Part shown: piece after piece, positions 54,729 to 63,901 of the stretch
Layout: each line of letters starts with the position of its first letter
How positions within the stretch are numbered: position 1 is the stretch's first letter
From: Anabaena sp. 4-3
GTDB lineage: Bacteria; Cyanobacteriota; Cyanobacteriia; Cyanobacteriales; Nostocaceae
Reading direction: 5' to 3'
Length of the DNA: 64,000 nucleotides
Assembly: GCF_001597745.1 (NCBI RefSeq)
Contig: NZ_LUHJ01000061.1
Span: 305,844-369,843 of the forward strand
Notes under the pieces: model-generated
What the model saw: the letters and a program-made list of their open reading frames with translations, nothing else
The model's database searches: none
Told to the model about the DNA's origin: nothing
Translations under genes and position numbers: made by a program

Positions 54729-55088
54729 TTAGGCTGACTTTCTCAAATCACGGAAATGAGCTTTAACAGTAAATTGATTACCTAATTTACTAACTTTACT
54801 ATGCTCTGAAATAGCGACTATCTTACCAGTTAATAATCCTTGAATTAAATCATCTGCTTTTGGTGACAAGGCTACAAAATCTGTAATTGGTTCAGTATCA
54901 CCTAAATTATCAACATAATCAATACCAGGCTTCATATTGAATTGTTCCATTAAATCTTTCAAAATAGATTTAAAAGATTTATCAATTTGCTGTCCTTTCT
55001 CAAAGGGGTTTAGACTGTTCCAATCTGGTAAAGATTCTAAAGCTTTGCTTAAAGCATTTTTAATATATTTAAATCCAAAGTTTGACAT
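54729..55088 (-). CDS. Unknown AT-rich gene, first of a three-gene cassette
   Basis: A 119-residue soluble protein. The N-terminal half is helical (FKYIKNALSKALESLPDWN, IDKSFKSILKDLMEQF). The C-terminal half is strand-rich (KIVAISEHSKVSKLGNQF) and ends in a basic HFRDLRKSA. No family recognised. It is 79 bases upstream of the next gene on the same strand and is probably the leading gene of the cassette. Confidence 0.58.
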   Translation of the reverse strand: MSNFGFKYIKNALSKALESLPDWNSLNPFEKGQQIDKSFKSILKDLMEQFNMKPGIDYVDNLGDTEPITDFVALSPKADDLIQGLLTGKIVAISEHSKVSKLGNQFTVKAHFRDLRKSA

Positions 55089-55215
55089 TCAATACTTCCT
55101 GATAGCTTTTTTGGCGTTAGATATAACTTCTTAAATATATGTAAATGTAATTTAATTGTGAATTTTTTTGAAGAATTCAGTAATTGTACGCAGAATTTTT
55201 TCCCTAATATTCCAC

Positions 55216-55456
55216 ACAGACCTAACCCCCCAGCCCCCTTCCCTACCAGGGAAGGGGGAGAAATCTTACTCCCCTCTCCGCGTCGGAGAGGGGCTGGGGG
55301 AGAGGTCAGCCATAATATTTAGATAAGTGCAAATTTTGAGATTTTTCGCTTCTGCACCTCAGATACAGACCTAACCCCCCGGCCCCCTTCCCTACCAGGG
55401 AAGGGGGAGAAATCATACTTCCCTCTCCGCGTCGGAGAGGGGCTGGGGGAGAGGTC
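55216..55456. repeat. Two ~92-bp copies of a C/G-rich palindromic repeat
   Basis: Copy A 55216-55308 and copy B 55365-55456 are direct repeats separated by 56 bp. Each contains CCCTTCCCTACCAGGGAAGGG and CCCTCTCCGCGTCGGAGAGGG hairpins and ends GGGGGAGAGGTCA. They fill the gap between the kinase and the unknown cassette. Confidence 0.88.
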
Positions 55457-55481
55457 AATCTCGACAATGTTATAACAAACC

Positions 55482-56894
55482 TTATTTTTTAAAATTTCTC
55501 AAATTGTAAGTGTCTTGATATCTGCCAATATAAACTGCATTTCGCATTTCTACATTTGAAAGCAATTTTGCAGGAAATTCCTTTGCTGAATATTTAGCAT
55601 CATACCAAGGTTGCTGATTAAAATAATCCTGTATACCAGCATTCTCAAAACTGCGACCGTGACGAGCGAAAATTGTATTTCGCATAATATCTAATTCAAA
55701 ACCTGTTTTACCTTGTAAATCTGCATCGGTAACAGGTCTTTCAGATAACCAAAAATAATTGTCAGTAGTTGTAACTAAATTTGGCGATTTGCTAATATCT
55801 GGTGATGCTGTCACCTCTGCTGGTGTTGTCACGTCATCAGGCGCGATATTTGAGTCTTTGATCGAAGATTTACTGTTTTGTCCGACTGTGGTTTGAGGAG
55901 AATTCGTTAATACCTGGCCTATAATTACAGAGCTACCAATTAACCCACCTGCAATCAAACCTCCTAAGAGAATAGCCTTCTGATTATTACCTGAAGTTTT
56001 TGGTGGAGTAGTAACAGGGACTTTGGTAAGTGTTGGTGGAACTCCTACTTGTGTCGGTGGTATGGAGTAGATTGTACTCTGCAAAGCCTCAAGCATGGCT
56101 CTAGCGGTGGGGTAGCGATCGCGCGGATGATAAGCGATCGCTCTTTCAATTACACTAGCCATAGCAGGACTAATCTCATTCACATTATTACGCCAAATAA
56201 TCTCTCCCGTCTGTGAGTCTGTTGCTAATTGTTGCGGTTGCATCCCAGTCAGCAGATATATGGCTGTCAAACCCAAACTATATAAATCACTCGAATAAAC
56301 TGGTCTACCTGCGGCCTGTTCACTTGGCATATACCCAGGTGTGCCAATTACAATTGAACTGGTAGCATTACCCTGGGAATTCATCACTGTTCCCATTGAT
56401 TCCCGCACAGCACCAAAATCAATCAGTACAGGTTTGCTATCACTGTAACGCAAAATAATATTGTCTGGTTTGATATCTCTGTGAATAATGTGCTTTGAGT
56501 GAACATACTCTAAAATCGGTAACAAGTTCACCAAAAGTTCTTCGACAGCATTCACACTCATCAAACCTTGCTGTTGCACTTTTTTGGTGAGTGTGTCCCC
56601 TTCTATAAACTCTTGCACTAAATAGAATTGCTCATCAGCAGAAAAATAAGCGTACAATTGAGGAATTTGGTCAGTAGCACTACCTAGTTCTTCCAAAATC
56701 GCTGCTTCGCGTTGAAATCTGTCTTTTACTATATCGTAAATTTGCGGATTATTTTGAATAGGTTTGAGTTGTTTAACCACACATCGCCGTTTTGATGGCA
56801 TATAGCTGTCTTCTGCTAGATAGGTTTCGCCAAAACCCCCAGCCCCCAACGTGCGAATAACTTGATAGCGGTCATTTAATAGATTTATCGTCAT
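55482..56894 (-). CDS. Ser/Thr protein kinase with YARHG domain
   Basis: A 470-residue membrane kinase. Kinase domain: LGAGGFGETY, VVKQLK, HRDIKPDN, DFGAVRES, GTPGYMPSEQ. One transmembrane helix follows (AILLGGLIAGGLIGSSVIIG, about residues 307-326), then a Thr/Ser/Asp-rich linker. The C-terminal YARHG domain is DIMRNTIFARHGRSFENAG to MRNAVYIG, presumably outside the membrane as a cell-wall or peptide sensor. ATG 56894 after AGGG was preferred over 56951. Confidence 0.9.
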   Translation of the reverse strand: MTINLLNDRYQVIRTLGAGGFGETYLAEDSYMPSKRRCVVKQLKPIQNNPQIYDIVKDRFQREAAILEELGSATDQIPQLYAYFSADEQFYLVQEFIEGDTLTKKVQQQGLMSVNAVEELLVNLLPILEYVHSKHIIHRDIKPDNIILRYSDSKPVLIDFGAVRESMGTVMNSQGNATSSIVIGTPGYMPSEQAAGRPVYSSDLYSLGLTAIYLLTGMQPQQLATDSQTGEIIWRNNVNEISPAMASVIERAIAYHPRDRYPTARAMLEALQSTIYSIPPTQVGVPPTLTKVPVTTPPKTSGNNQKAILLGGLIAGGLIGSSVIIGQVLTNSPQTTVGQNSKSSIKDSNIAPDDVTTPAEVTASPDISKSPNLVTTTDNYFWLSERPVTDADLQGKTGFELDIMRNTIFARHGRSFENAGIQDYFNQQPWYDAKYSAKEFPAKLLSNVEMRNAVYIGRYQDTYNLRNFKK

Positions 56895-57102
56895 GACAAC
56901 CCTGTGGCTATCTACAAGGTTTATTGCATCTTCTGATACAACCTTGCTCAATATATATTATTTCACCTTAGTATAATTTATATTGTTTGTTATCCCAAAA
57001 CTATTAACTTTTAATTCAGAAGTTCCAGAGGTAAGGAAACATAGATGTATATCCTTACCGTGTCTTGTCATGCAAATAGATAAGTAATTATTTATGGTGT
57101 AA

Positions 57103-57630
57103 TTATTTCAAATCAAGTAATCCTTGTTCTTTTAACTTAGGATTAAAGCGCATTTGTGTTTTTAACCCACGATTTTCTAAAACTTGGAAAATTTCTGCTT
57201 CTACTCGTCGGGCGACATTTTTTAAAATTGCAATTTTTGCTAACTCATCATTAGCCGGATTTTCATAATTTTCCTGTTCTTCAGGTGTTATGAGATTTTT
57301 AACATTAATCGGTTGTGTCCATTGTTCTTTATTTTCCCCATTGCCCACAGGAATACTGCCATTTTCACTAATCCAAGCTTTCTCGATATTTTCTAAAACT
57401 GTCCGACTGGGACGTTCAATAGTTTCAACTTTCACCCAATAGCATTGTTGTGGCTGACGAACTAAATGCTGTCTCAGACTTAGATAAACATCACGAGAAT
57501 AACCGACAAATTGCAGGATTTTTTCTTGATTAAAAATGGCATATACTCCAATTTTTCCCTGTAAGTATTCCGGTAATTGACCGTTTTCATCAATATAGGG
57601 AATATATTCTAAGCTGCTGAGGTTAGTCAT
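57103..57630 (-). CDS. GIY-YIG nuclease family protein
   Basis: A 175-residue protein with an N-terminal GIY-YIG domain: GKIGVYAIFNQEKILQFVGYSRDVYLSLRQHLV, shown in part, with GVYAIF in place of GIY and FVGYSR in place of YIG. The catalytic Arg (SLRQHL) and Glu (LENIEKAWI) positions are visible. The C-terminal helical region (VEAEIFQVLENRGLKTQMRFNPKLKEQGLLDLK in part) is family-specific. It may be a nuclease or a structural homologue; the target is unknown. Confidence 0.82.
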   Translation of the reverse strand: MTNLSSLEYIPYIDENGQLPEYLQGKIGVYAIFNQEKILQFVGYSRDVYLSLRQHLVRQPQQCYWVKVETIERPSRTVLENIEKAWISENGSIPVGNGENKEQWTQPINVKNLITPEEQENYENPANDELAKIAILKNVARRVEAEIFQVLENRGLKTQMRFNPKLKEQGLLDLK

Positions 57631-57679
57631 ATTTTAGAGAAATAATTGAACGCAGAGAGAAGTCTGAGCGGCGGCTTCC

Positions 57680-57700
57680 GCCGATCAGAACTTCGGTGTA
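57680..57700. repeat. Palindrome in the GIY-YIG gene upstream region
   Basis: GCGGCGG/CCGCCG hairpin (about 57680-57695) followed by AACGCAGATAAACGCGGATG, which is related to the interior of the 106-bp MITE-like element. It is probably a remnant. Confidence 0.45.
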
Positions 57701-57794
57701 AACGCAGATAAACGCGGATGATTTGATGATTTATCCGGTTGCAATCTGCTATAAAATTGTACTTTGTTGAAGAAACATTAAATTATATTCAACT

Positions 57795-58937
57795 TTATGA
57801 TTGAAAGCGATCGCTCTCTTCTTCTTCTTGGTACAAATCTTGTAAAGCTTGCACTTGAGTGCGTCGAGAAGTACGGCGATATTTTTTACTTTCTAATTTA
57901 GGTTCGTATTGGCTTTGACCTTTACCTTTGGTTTTGCGCTTTAAAGTAGATTCGGGATCAGCTTGTTGTTGAAGCTGAGTTTGTCTGGCGATCGCTTCCT
58001 CCAAAAACACTAAATAATGTTCATATCGTTCCCAGTCACCCCGCACCGCACAATCCGGTTCATCTCGATGTAGACAATCATTAAACCGACATCTAGCATC
58101 GGTGAGGCGTTTTCGTACTTCTGGGAAATAATGAACTAATTCCTCTGGACTACAATCTAAATCAGGTTGATTAAAACCCGGAGTATCCGCCAGCAACCCA
58201 CCACTGGGTAATTCAAATAATTCTACATGGCGCGTAGTATGACGACCACGCGCTAATTTACCGGAAACTTCACCCACCCGCAGGTTAACGTCGGGAATTA
58301 GCGCATTAATCAAGCTGGATTTGCCCACACCGGAAGGGCCAGCCACCACGGTAATTTTATTTTCTAGGTGTTGGGCTACTTGGTCAATATTGATTTGATT
58401 CTGGACGCTAATAAATAGCGGTTGATAACCCCAAACTAACAGGCGATCGCGAATTTCTTGCTGTTCCTCTGGGGTAACTAAATCACTTTTATTCAAACAT
58501 AAAAGCACATCTAAACCCGTAGACTCAGCCTTAATTAAAAATCGGCTGAGTTGGTAGGGTTCTAACGGAGGGTCAGCCACCGCAAAAACTAACAGGATTT
58601 GGTTCGCATTGGCGATTGGCGGGCGGTCTAATTCAGTTTGACGGGGTAAAACCTCCGCGATCGCTCCCCGTCCTCCAGACCAATCTGGCTCTTCTACAAG
58701 CACGCGATCGCCAACCATCACCTGCTGCCCGATTTTCTTCAACCGCGTTCTGCGAGTACACAGGAGCAGAGGCAGAGGGGCAGAGGGGCCGAGGGGCAGA
58801 GGTGAATCTAAATCCACTTTTTCCCCTCCTCCCCCGCTCCCCTGCTCACTTGCTTCTACATCTAGCTGTACCCTGTAAAAATTCGCTTGCACGGCTAACA
58901 CCGTACCTAATAACTGTTCAGTAGCATCAAATCTCAT
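57795..58937 (-). CDS. rsgA: Ribosome small subunit-dependent GTPase A with an insertion
   Basis: A 380-residue circularly permuted GTPase that checks 30S maturation. G4 (LNKSDL, about 146) precedes G1 (GPSGVGKSSLIN, about 204) and G3 (DTPGF). The zinc-binding C-terminus has CRFNDCLHRDEPDC. The N-terminal OB domain is broken by a low-complexity stretch, about residues 28-58 (EASEQGSGGGGEKVDLDS and PLPLGPSAPLPLL), encoded by GGGGCAGAG-type repeats at about 58761-58855, between VQLDV and CTRRTRL. The frame is kept, so the protein is probably functional. Start overlaps the TusA-like gene stop by four bases. Confidence 0.93.
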   Translation of the reverse strand: MRFDATEQLLGTVLAVQANFYRVQLDVEASEQGSGGGGEKVDLDSPLPLGPSAPLPLLLCTRRTRLKKIGQQVMVGDRVLVEEPDWSGGRGAIAEVLPRQTELDRPPIANANQILLVFAVADPPLEPYQLSRFLIKAESTGLDVLLCLNKSDLVTPEEQQEIRDRLLVWGYQPLFISVQNQINIDQVAQHLENKITVVAGPSGVGKSSLINALIPDVNLRVGEVSGKLARGRHTTRHVELFELPSGGLLADTPGFNQPDLDCSPEELVHYFPEVRKRLTDARCRFNDCLHRDEPDCAVRGDWERYEHYLVFLEEAIARQTQLQQQADPESTLKRKTKGKGQSQYEPKLESKKYRRTSRRTQVQALQDLYQEEEESDRFQS

Positions 58938-59191
58938 GAGACAGTCACAGGACGGCGAATTAACAAAGAGAAATAACCAGAGCAGTCTGTAATTTCTTCA
59001 ACCTGATAACCTGCCATCGTCAAGCTATCAGGAACCTGCTCAATTGGCTCGCCAGGGTCTAACCAGACTTCGAGTAATGCTCCTGGGGGCATTTTCTCCA
59101 AATAAAGTTTTGTCCGCACAAAATTAATCGGGCAAGGAGTGCCACGCAAGTCAAGTTGAGCATCAGGTGTTGATAGAGGAGAGAGCGTCAT
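58934..59191 (-). CDS. TusA-like sulfurtransferase
   Basis: An 85-residue TusA/SirA fold protein. The signature is LDLRGTPCPINFVRTKLYLEKM with the active Cys in CP. GALLEVWLDPGEPIEQVPDSL follows. It carries persulfide sulfur for tRNA thiolation or cofactor synthesis in related proteins. It overlaps dnaJ by one base (TAATG) and rsgA by four, so all three are translationally coupled. The pairing with chaperones and a ribosome assembly GTPase is a cyanobacterial arrangement, not a proof of function. Confidence 0.9.
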   Translation of the reverse strand: MTLSPLSTPDAQLDLRGTPCPINFVRTKLYLEKMPPGALLEVWLDPGEPIEQVPDSLTMAGYQVEEITDCSGYFSLLIRRPVTVS

Positions 59192-60318
59192 TACTTAAAC
59201 AGATTTCCCAAAAATCCTTCCAGACCGCCTTTACCAGTACGGTCTCCTTTAATTTTAGCTAGCTTCTCCAACAATTCTCTCTCCTCTGGTGTCACCTTCG
59301 TCGGAATATCAATTAATACGGTTAATAGATGATCACCCCGACTCACAGGGTTGCCTAAGCGCGGAACACCTCGATTTTCCAACTTCATCACCGTATTCGG
59401 CTGAGTTCCGGGGGGAATAATTAATTCCACAGGCCCGTCTACCGTCTCTACCTCCAAACGACAGCCTAAAATCGCTTGTAAGTAGCTAACTTGAATTTCC
59501 GAGAGAATGTTAATGCCATCGCGCTGGAATTCGGCATCTTCATTCACAAACAAATAGACGTACAAATCTCCAGGGGGGCCACCACGTTGACCAGCATCAC
59601 CTTCTTGGGATATGCGTAAGCGTGTACCATTATCCACACCTGCGGGAATGGTAATTTTCAGTTTCTTGGTAACTTGATTTGTCCCTTTACCATCACAAAC
59701 ATCACACTTGTCTTCAATTACCATGCCAGTACCATTGCAGGTAGGACAAGTTGATACCTGAGTGAAACTACCAAAAGGTGTTCTAGTCACACGACGGACT
59801 TGACCAGAACCACTACAGGTTGAACAAGTGCGTGGACGAGTGCCTGGTTTTGCTCCCGAACCACTACAAGCTTCACAGGTTTCTAGATGGGAAATCCGAA
59901 TTTCTTTTTCTCCACCAAATACTGCTTCGCGAAAGTCTAACTTTAGGTCTAGCCGTAAATCATCACCTCGCACCGGCCCGCCGCGCCGTCTTTGCGTTGG
60001 GCCGCCCATACCACCAGCAAACCCACTAAAAATGCTTTCAAAGATATCAGCAAAACCACTCATATCGCTCATATCTTGGAAGCCGACACCAGCACCACCA
60101 GAGACACCAGCTTCACCAAAACGGTTATAACGCTCTCTGGTTTCCGGCTCAGACAGGATTTCATAAGCGCGGTTAATTTCCTTAAAGCGTTCTTCCGCTC
60201 CCGGTTCTTTGTTCACATCTGGGTGATACTTCCGGGCTAACCGGCGGTATGCTTGTTTGATTTCTTCTTTGTCAGCGTCACGAGAAACGCCCAAAATTTC
60301 ATAATAGTCGCGGGCCAT
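59191..60318 (-). CDS. dnaJ: Chaperone protein DnaJ
   Basis: A 375-residue type I Hsp40. The J domain (2-70) carries HPD in KYHPDVNK. A Gly-rich region with [16 protein letters not shown] follows. The zinc domain has four CxxCxGxG repeats ([32 protein letters not shown]). The C-terminal substrate-binding domains and the end [12 protein letters not shown] are complete. It stimulates the ATPase of the DnaK encoded upstream. Confidence 0.96.
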   Translation of the reverse strand: MARDYYEILGVSRDADKEEIKQAYRRLARKYHPDVNKEPGAEERFKEINRAYEILSEPETRERYNRFGEAGVSGGAGVGFQDMSDMSGFADIFESIFSGFAGGMGGPTQRRRGGPVRGDDLRLDLKLDFREAVFGGEKEIRISHLETCEACSGSGAKPGTRPRTCSTCSGSGQVRRVTRTPFGSFTQVSTCPTCNGTGMVIEDKCDVCDGKGTNQVTKKLKITIPAGVDNGTRLRISQEGDAGQRGGPPGDLYVYLFVNEDAEFQRDGINILSEIQVSYLQAILGCRLEVETVDGPVELIIPPGTQPNTVMKLENRGVPRLGNPVSRGDHLLTVLIDIPTKVTPEERELLEKLAKIKGDRTGKGGLEGFLGNLFK

Positions 60319-60754
60319 ATAGCAAAGGTAAAAGTAGGGGGAAGAAAGCAGTTCGGCTTAAGCCGTTACAAAAGGTAAAAGTTAATTTATTGTAATATTC
60401 GATTTTACCTTGTTCTCTTTTACTAAAGATCACCAGCAAGTTTCAAGCAATAGCTGCTTTACTCGTGGAAAACGAAAAAAGCTACCGAAGTTGGGAACAG
60501 AGGCAGCATAGCTGTAAACCTCTCACTTCCTGCTCGACAGTCTCTTTTATCATTGTGCTACGTAGCAGACCAAAGCCCTGCTGATCAACCAGAGGGGCTA
60601 GCCGCACTATTAGGTGTGGAAAACCACCCATGTTGGGGATTGGGGATTGGGGATTGGGGATTGGGGACTGGGGATTGGGAAATAATTTCTGCCTCCGCTT
60701 CCTCCGCTTCCTCCGCACCCTTGCACCCCTGCCCTATGCCCTATGCCCGAATTC
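60319..60754. other. dnaK-dnaJ intergenic region with STRRs
   Basis: A 436-base spacer. It contains GGGGATTG repeats (60637-60680), CTTCCTCCG repeats (60694-60716) and a possible leader. A 78-residue frame on the minus strand (60482-60718) is partly repeat-derived and not supported. It is long enough to hold a separate dnaJ promoter. Confidence 0.55.
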
Positions 60755-62716
60755 CTAATCTATCGCTTCATAATCAGCTTGTGCTGTACTTTCTTCATCA
60801 AAATCAAAATTAAATTGTGGAATCAAGGTGCCATTCATCGGCTGTTCTAGTTCTACTGAGAGAGAACTATCTGAAACCATGTCAATTTCCTCTGCATTTT
60901 GGTCAGTGGCTCGTTCGTAAACATTCGCACCAATAGCAAACAGAGATTGTTGGAAATCATCTAAACATTGTTGGAATTCTTTGAGAGAAATGGCGGGATT
61001 TGTCATTACACTCTGGAGGATAGCCGCTTTTTCGTCGGCTAAGGCTTTCATTTGCTCGTCTATGAATTCGCCATTATCCTTCAAGGTGGATTCGTAACTT
61101 GATAGTAGATTATCTGCTTGGTTTTTCAGTTCAACTAATTCTCTACGTCTTCTATCTTCTTCCGCAAACACTTCGGCTTCTTGCCGCATCCGTTCTACTT
61201 CATTGTTACTCAAACCACCTGTATTAGTAATCCTAATACTCTGCTCTCTACCAGTGCCTTTATCTTGGGCAGCAACTTTGAGAATTCCATTAACATCAAT
61301 ATCAAACGATACTTCAATTTGCGGCACACCACGGGGGGCTGGAGGAATTCCTGCTAACAGAAATTTGCCCAGACTTTTGTTATCTCGTGCCATTGCCCGT
61401 TCACCTTGGAGAACGTGAATTTCTACTGAGGTTTGCCCATCCACGGCGGTAGAAAATACTTGAGATTTACTGGTAGGAATTGTGGTGTTACGTTCAATAA
61501 TTTTGGTGAATACTTCTCCCAAGGTTTCAATTCCCAAGGATAGAGGCGTAACATCTAACAGCAACAGATTCTCGACTTCGCCACCCAGTACACCCGCTTG
61601 AATCGCCGCACCTAACGCCACAGCTTCATCCGGGTTCACGGAACGGTCGGGGGCTTTGCCGTTAAAAAACTTAATCAAGGCATTTTGTACCGCAGGAATG
61701 CGGGTCGAACCACCGACTAAAATAATGCGGTTGATGTCTTGTGGTTTCAGGTCTGCATCTTTGAGGGCTTGAATCATCGGCTCGATAGTAGCTGCAATTA
61801 AATGCCCTGCCAACTCTTCAAATTTAGAGCGGCTGAGTTCCATCTCTAAATGTTTTGGCCCGGTTTCATCAGCCGTAATAAAAGGCAAGTTAATCGAGGT
61901 ACTTGCCATGCTGGAAAGTTCAATTTTGGCTTTTTCTGCCGCTTCTCGCAGGCGTTGCAGTGCCATTTTATCTTGTGCCAGGTTGATTTTCTCTTGCTGT
62001 TGGAAGCGTTCAATCATCCAATTGACAACACAGCTATCAAAATCATCGCCACCCAGTTGGTTATTACCGCCAGTGGCTTTGACTTCAAAAACTCCGTCTC
62101 CTAACTGCAAGATAGATACATCGAATGTTCCGCCGCCCAAGTCAAAAACCAAAATTAGCTGTTCTTGGTCTTGTTTATCTAATCCAAAGGCTAAAGCAGC
62201 CGCAGTCGGTTCATTAATAATTCGTAAAACTTCTAGCCCAGCGATTGTGCCAGCGTCTTTAGTAGCTTGTCGTTGGGCATCAGTAAAATATGCTGGTACG
62301 GTAATTACTGCTTGCGTCACCGCTTCACCCAAAAAGTTTTCCGCATCCTGCTTAAGCTTTTGCAGGATCATGGCGGATACTTCTTGGGGTGTGAAGTTGC
62401 GTCCGCGAATTTGCACATCAACGGTATCGTCTCGACCTTTCACACAGCTATAAGGTACACGCTCGCGCTCTGTGGCTGTATCATCCCAGCGACGACCGAT
62501 GAATCGTTTAATACTATAAATCGTGTTTTCCGCATTCGTGACACCTTGGCGTTTTGCTAATTGACCAACTAAGCGATCGCCACTTTTACCAAATCCTACA
62601 ATACTCGGTGTGGTTCGTCCGCCTTCGGAGCTAGCAATTACTATTGGTTTGCCACCTTCCAAAACTGCAACACAACTGTTTGTAGTGCCTAAGTCGATCC
62701 CAATAACTTTTCCCAT
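60755..62716 (-). CDS. dnaK: Chaperone protein DnaK (Hsp70)
   Basis: A 653-residue Hsp70. The N-terminal ATPase has [28 protein letters not shown] and [13 protein letters not shown]. The substrate-binding domain includes [30 protein letters not shown] in the usual place. The C-terminus ends in acidic [16 protein letters not shown] rather than a Gly-rich EEVD-like tail, as in some cyanobacterial paralogues. Place in a grpE-dnaK-dnaJ series resembles the essential DnaK2 locus, which is inference. Confidence 0.96.
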   Translation of the reverse strand: MGKVIGIDLGTTNSCVAVLEGGKPIVIASSEGGRTTPSIVGFGKSGDRLVGQLAKRQGVTNAENTIYSIKRFIGRRWDDTATERERVPYSCVKGRDDTVDVQIRGRNFTPQEVSAMILQKLKQDAENFLGEAVTQAVITVPAYFTDAQRQATKDAGTIAGLEVLRIINEPTAAALAFGLDKQDQEQLILVFDLGGGTFDVSILQLGDGVFEVKATGGNNQLGGDDFDSCVVNWMIERFQQQEKINLAQDKMALQRLREAAEKAKIELSSMASTSINLPFITADETGPKHLEMELSRSKFEELAGHLIAATIEPMIQALKDADLKPQDINRIILVGGSTRIPAVQNALIKFFNGKAPDRSVNPDEAVALGAAIQAGVLGGEVENLLLLDVTPLSLGIETLGEVFTKIIERNTTIPTSKSQVFSTAVDGQTSVEIHVLQGERAMARDNKSLGKFLLAGIPPAPRGVPQIEVSFDIDVNGILKVAAQDKGTGREQSIRITNTGGLSNNEVERMRQEAEVFAEEDRRRRELVELKNQADNLLSSYESTLKDNGEFIDEQMKALADEKAAILQSVMTNPAISLKEFQQCLDDFQQSLFAIGANVYERATDQNAEEIDMVSDSSLSVELEQPMNGTLIPQFNFDFDEESTAQADYEAID

Positions 62717-62965
62717 AATTAAGTATTTTTACTGAGGGCTTTTGCCGTGATGTTGCACGGACTATTTTTATTTAACTACGGACTCAGGCAAGACACAGGG
62801 CGCAAGGGGACAGGGGGCAGGGGGCATCAATCAATTCAAAATTCTCTCATTTAAAATTCAAAATTAAAGAATTGTTGGGAAAAACCTCCCCTGCCTCTCT
62901 GCTTCCTCGGCTTCCCCAGTCAAGAGTCAACAGTCAAGAGTCGCCGATAGCCAATCCTTCATAAT

Positions 62966-63011
62966 GCTCGCCTTTACTATGACCTAGGCACTATTGGTCA
63001 GCGAGGCGAGC
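62966..63011. repeat. Large hairpin between grpE and dnaK
   Basis: GCTCGCCT (62966-62973) pairs with AGGCGAGC (63004-63011), with an inner TGACC/GGTCA stem. It begins 11 bases past the grpE stop and may separate or stabilise the grpE message. The rest of the 62717-63021 gap holds GGGGACAGG and CAAGAGTC repeats and no gene. Confidence 0.65.
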
Positions 63012-63021
63012 TTTAGACAGG

Positions 63022-63765
63022 TTAACTATCGGCTGGACTCGACTGACTTTCTGGTGCTGGTGGTGCATCTTCTTTCGGAGCAGCCACTTTGACCATAGAA
63101 TGGCGTAGCACCCGCTCGCCCAAGTAATATCCGCGTATTAACTCTTCTAACACTGTTCCTTCAGGATGTTCATCCGTAGGTTCCCGCATTACTGCCTCAT
63201 GAAGGTTGGGATCGAACTGCTGGCCTTCCGGACGCATGGGCGATACACCTAATCGCTTCAGGGAATCTACGAGTTGTTTGTAAACTCCTTGATAACTTTT
63301 GTGAATTGTCATCTCACCTTCGGTTTGTGGCTTGAGGTGCGCTCTTGCCCGTTCAAAATTATCGACTACAGGCAGCAATTCCATAATGGTATTCCGCTTT
63401 GCCTGTATGTCTAGTTCTTCTTTTTCTTTTTGTGTGCGTTTGCGGTAATTCTCAAAATCAGCCGCAATTCGCATATATTGCGTACTGCGTTCTTCTAGTT
63501 GCGCTTTGAGCAACTCAATTTGTTGAGTCAATTCTGCCAAAGCAGCTGTTTCGACTGGAGTAGTCTCTGGTGCAGCGATGTTATTTTCTTCTGTGAGTAC
63601 AGTGTCTCCCGCTACATCAGTTGGGGCTGCCACTTGCTCAGTAACCTCGCTGCCAGATTCATGAGAATTGATTGGGGCTTGGGAGTCGCTCATCATTGCT
63701 TGATTTACCTCTGTTGATTCACCCAATGGCTGGCTTGTATAGTGTACCTGTTTATTTTCGTCCAT
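63022..63765 (-). CDS. grpE: Nucleotide exchange factor GrpE
   Basis: A 247-residue GrpE. A long acidic, disordered N-terminus (about 1-75) is followed by the coiled coil [35 protein letters not shown] in shortened form, then [11 protein letters not shown] and the beta-domain ending [26 protein letters not shown], which is the family signature. It releases ADP from DnaK. No CIRCE inverted repeat (TTAGCACTC-N9-GAGTGCTAA) was seen in the 235 bases upstream. Confidence 0.95.
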   Translation of the reverse strand: MDENKQVHYTSQPLGESTEVNQAMMSDSQAPINSHESGSEVTEQVAAPTDVAGDTVLTEENNIAAPETTPVETAALAELTQQIELLKAQLEERSTQYMRIAADFENYRKRTQKEKEELDIQAKRNTIMELLPVVDNFERARAHLKPQTEGEMTIHKSYQGVYKQLVDSLKRLGVSPMRPEGQQFDPNLHEAVMREPTDEHPEGTVLEELIRGYYLGERVLRHSMVKVAAPKEDAPPAPESQSSPADS

Positions 63766-63901
63766 TATAAGAATGTTGGCACAGGGAACAGGGAACAGGG
63801 GACAGGTAACAGCTTTGAAAGTCTCTTAGCATAAGACTTTGTTCCTCAAATTTGTACCTTATTTACCCCAAATCTGCTGTATTAGTTATTAGTCATTAGT
63901 T

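Noticed and set aside
55216..55456. CRISPR array
   Set aside because: Only two repeats of about 92 bp with internal hairpins and a 56-bp spacer; no cas genes and wrong repeat size.
60482..60718. 78-residue minus-strand frame between dnaK and dnaJ
   Set aside because: The start region is STRR-derived and the remainder has no recognisable pattern.
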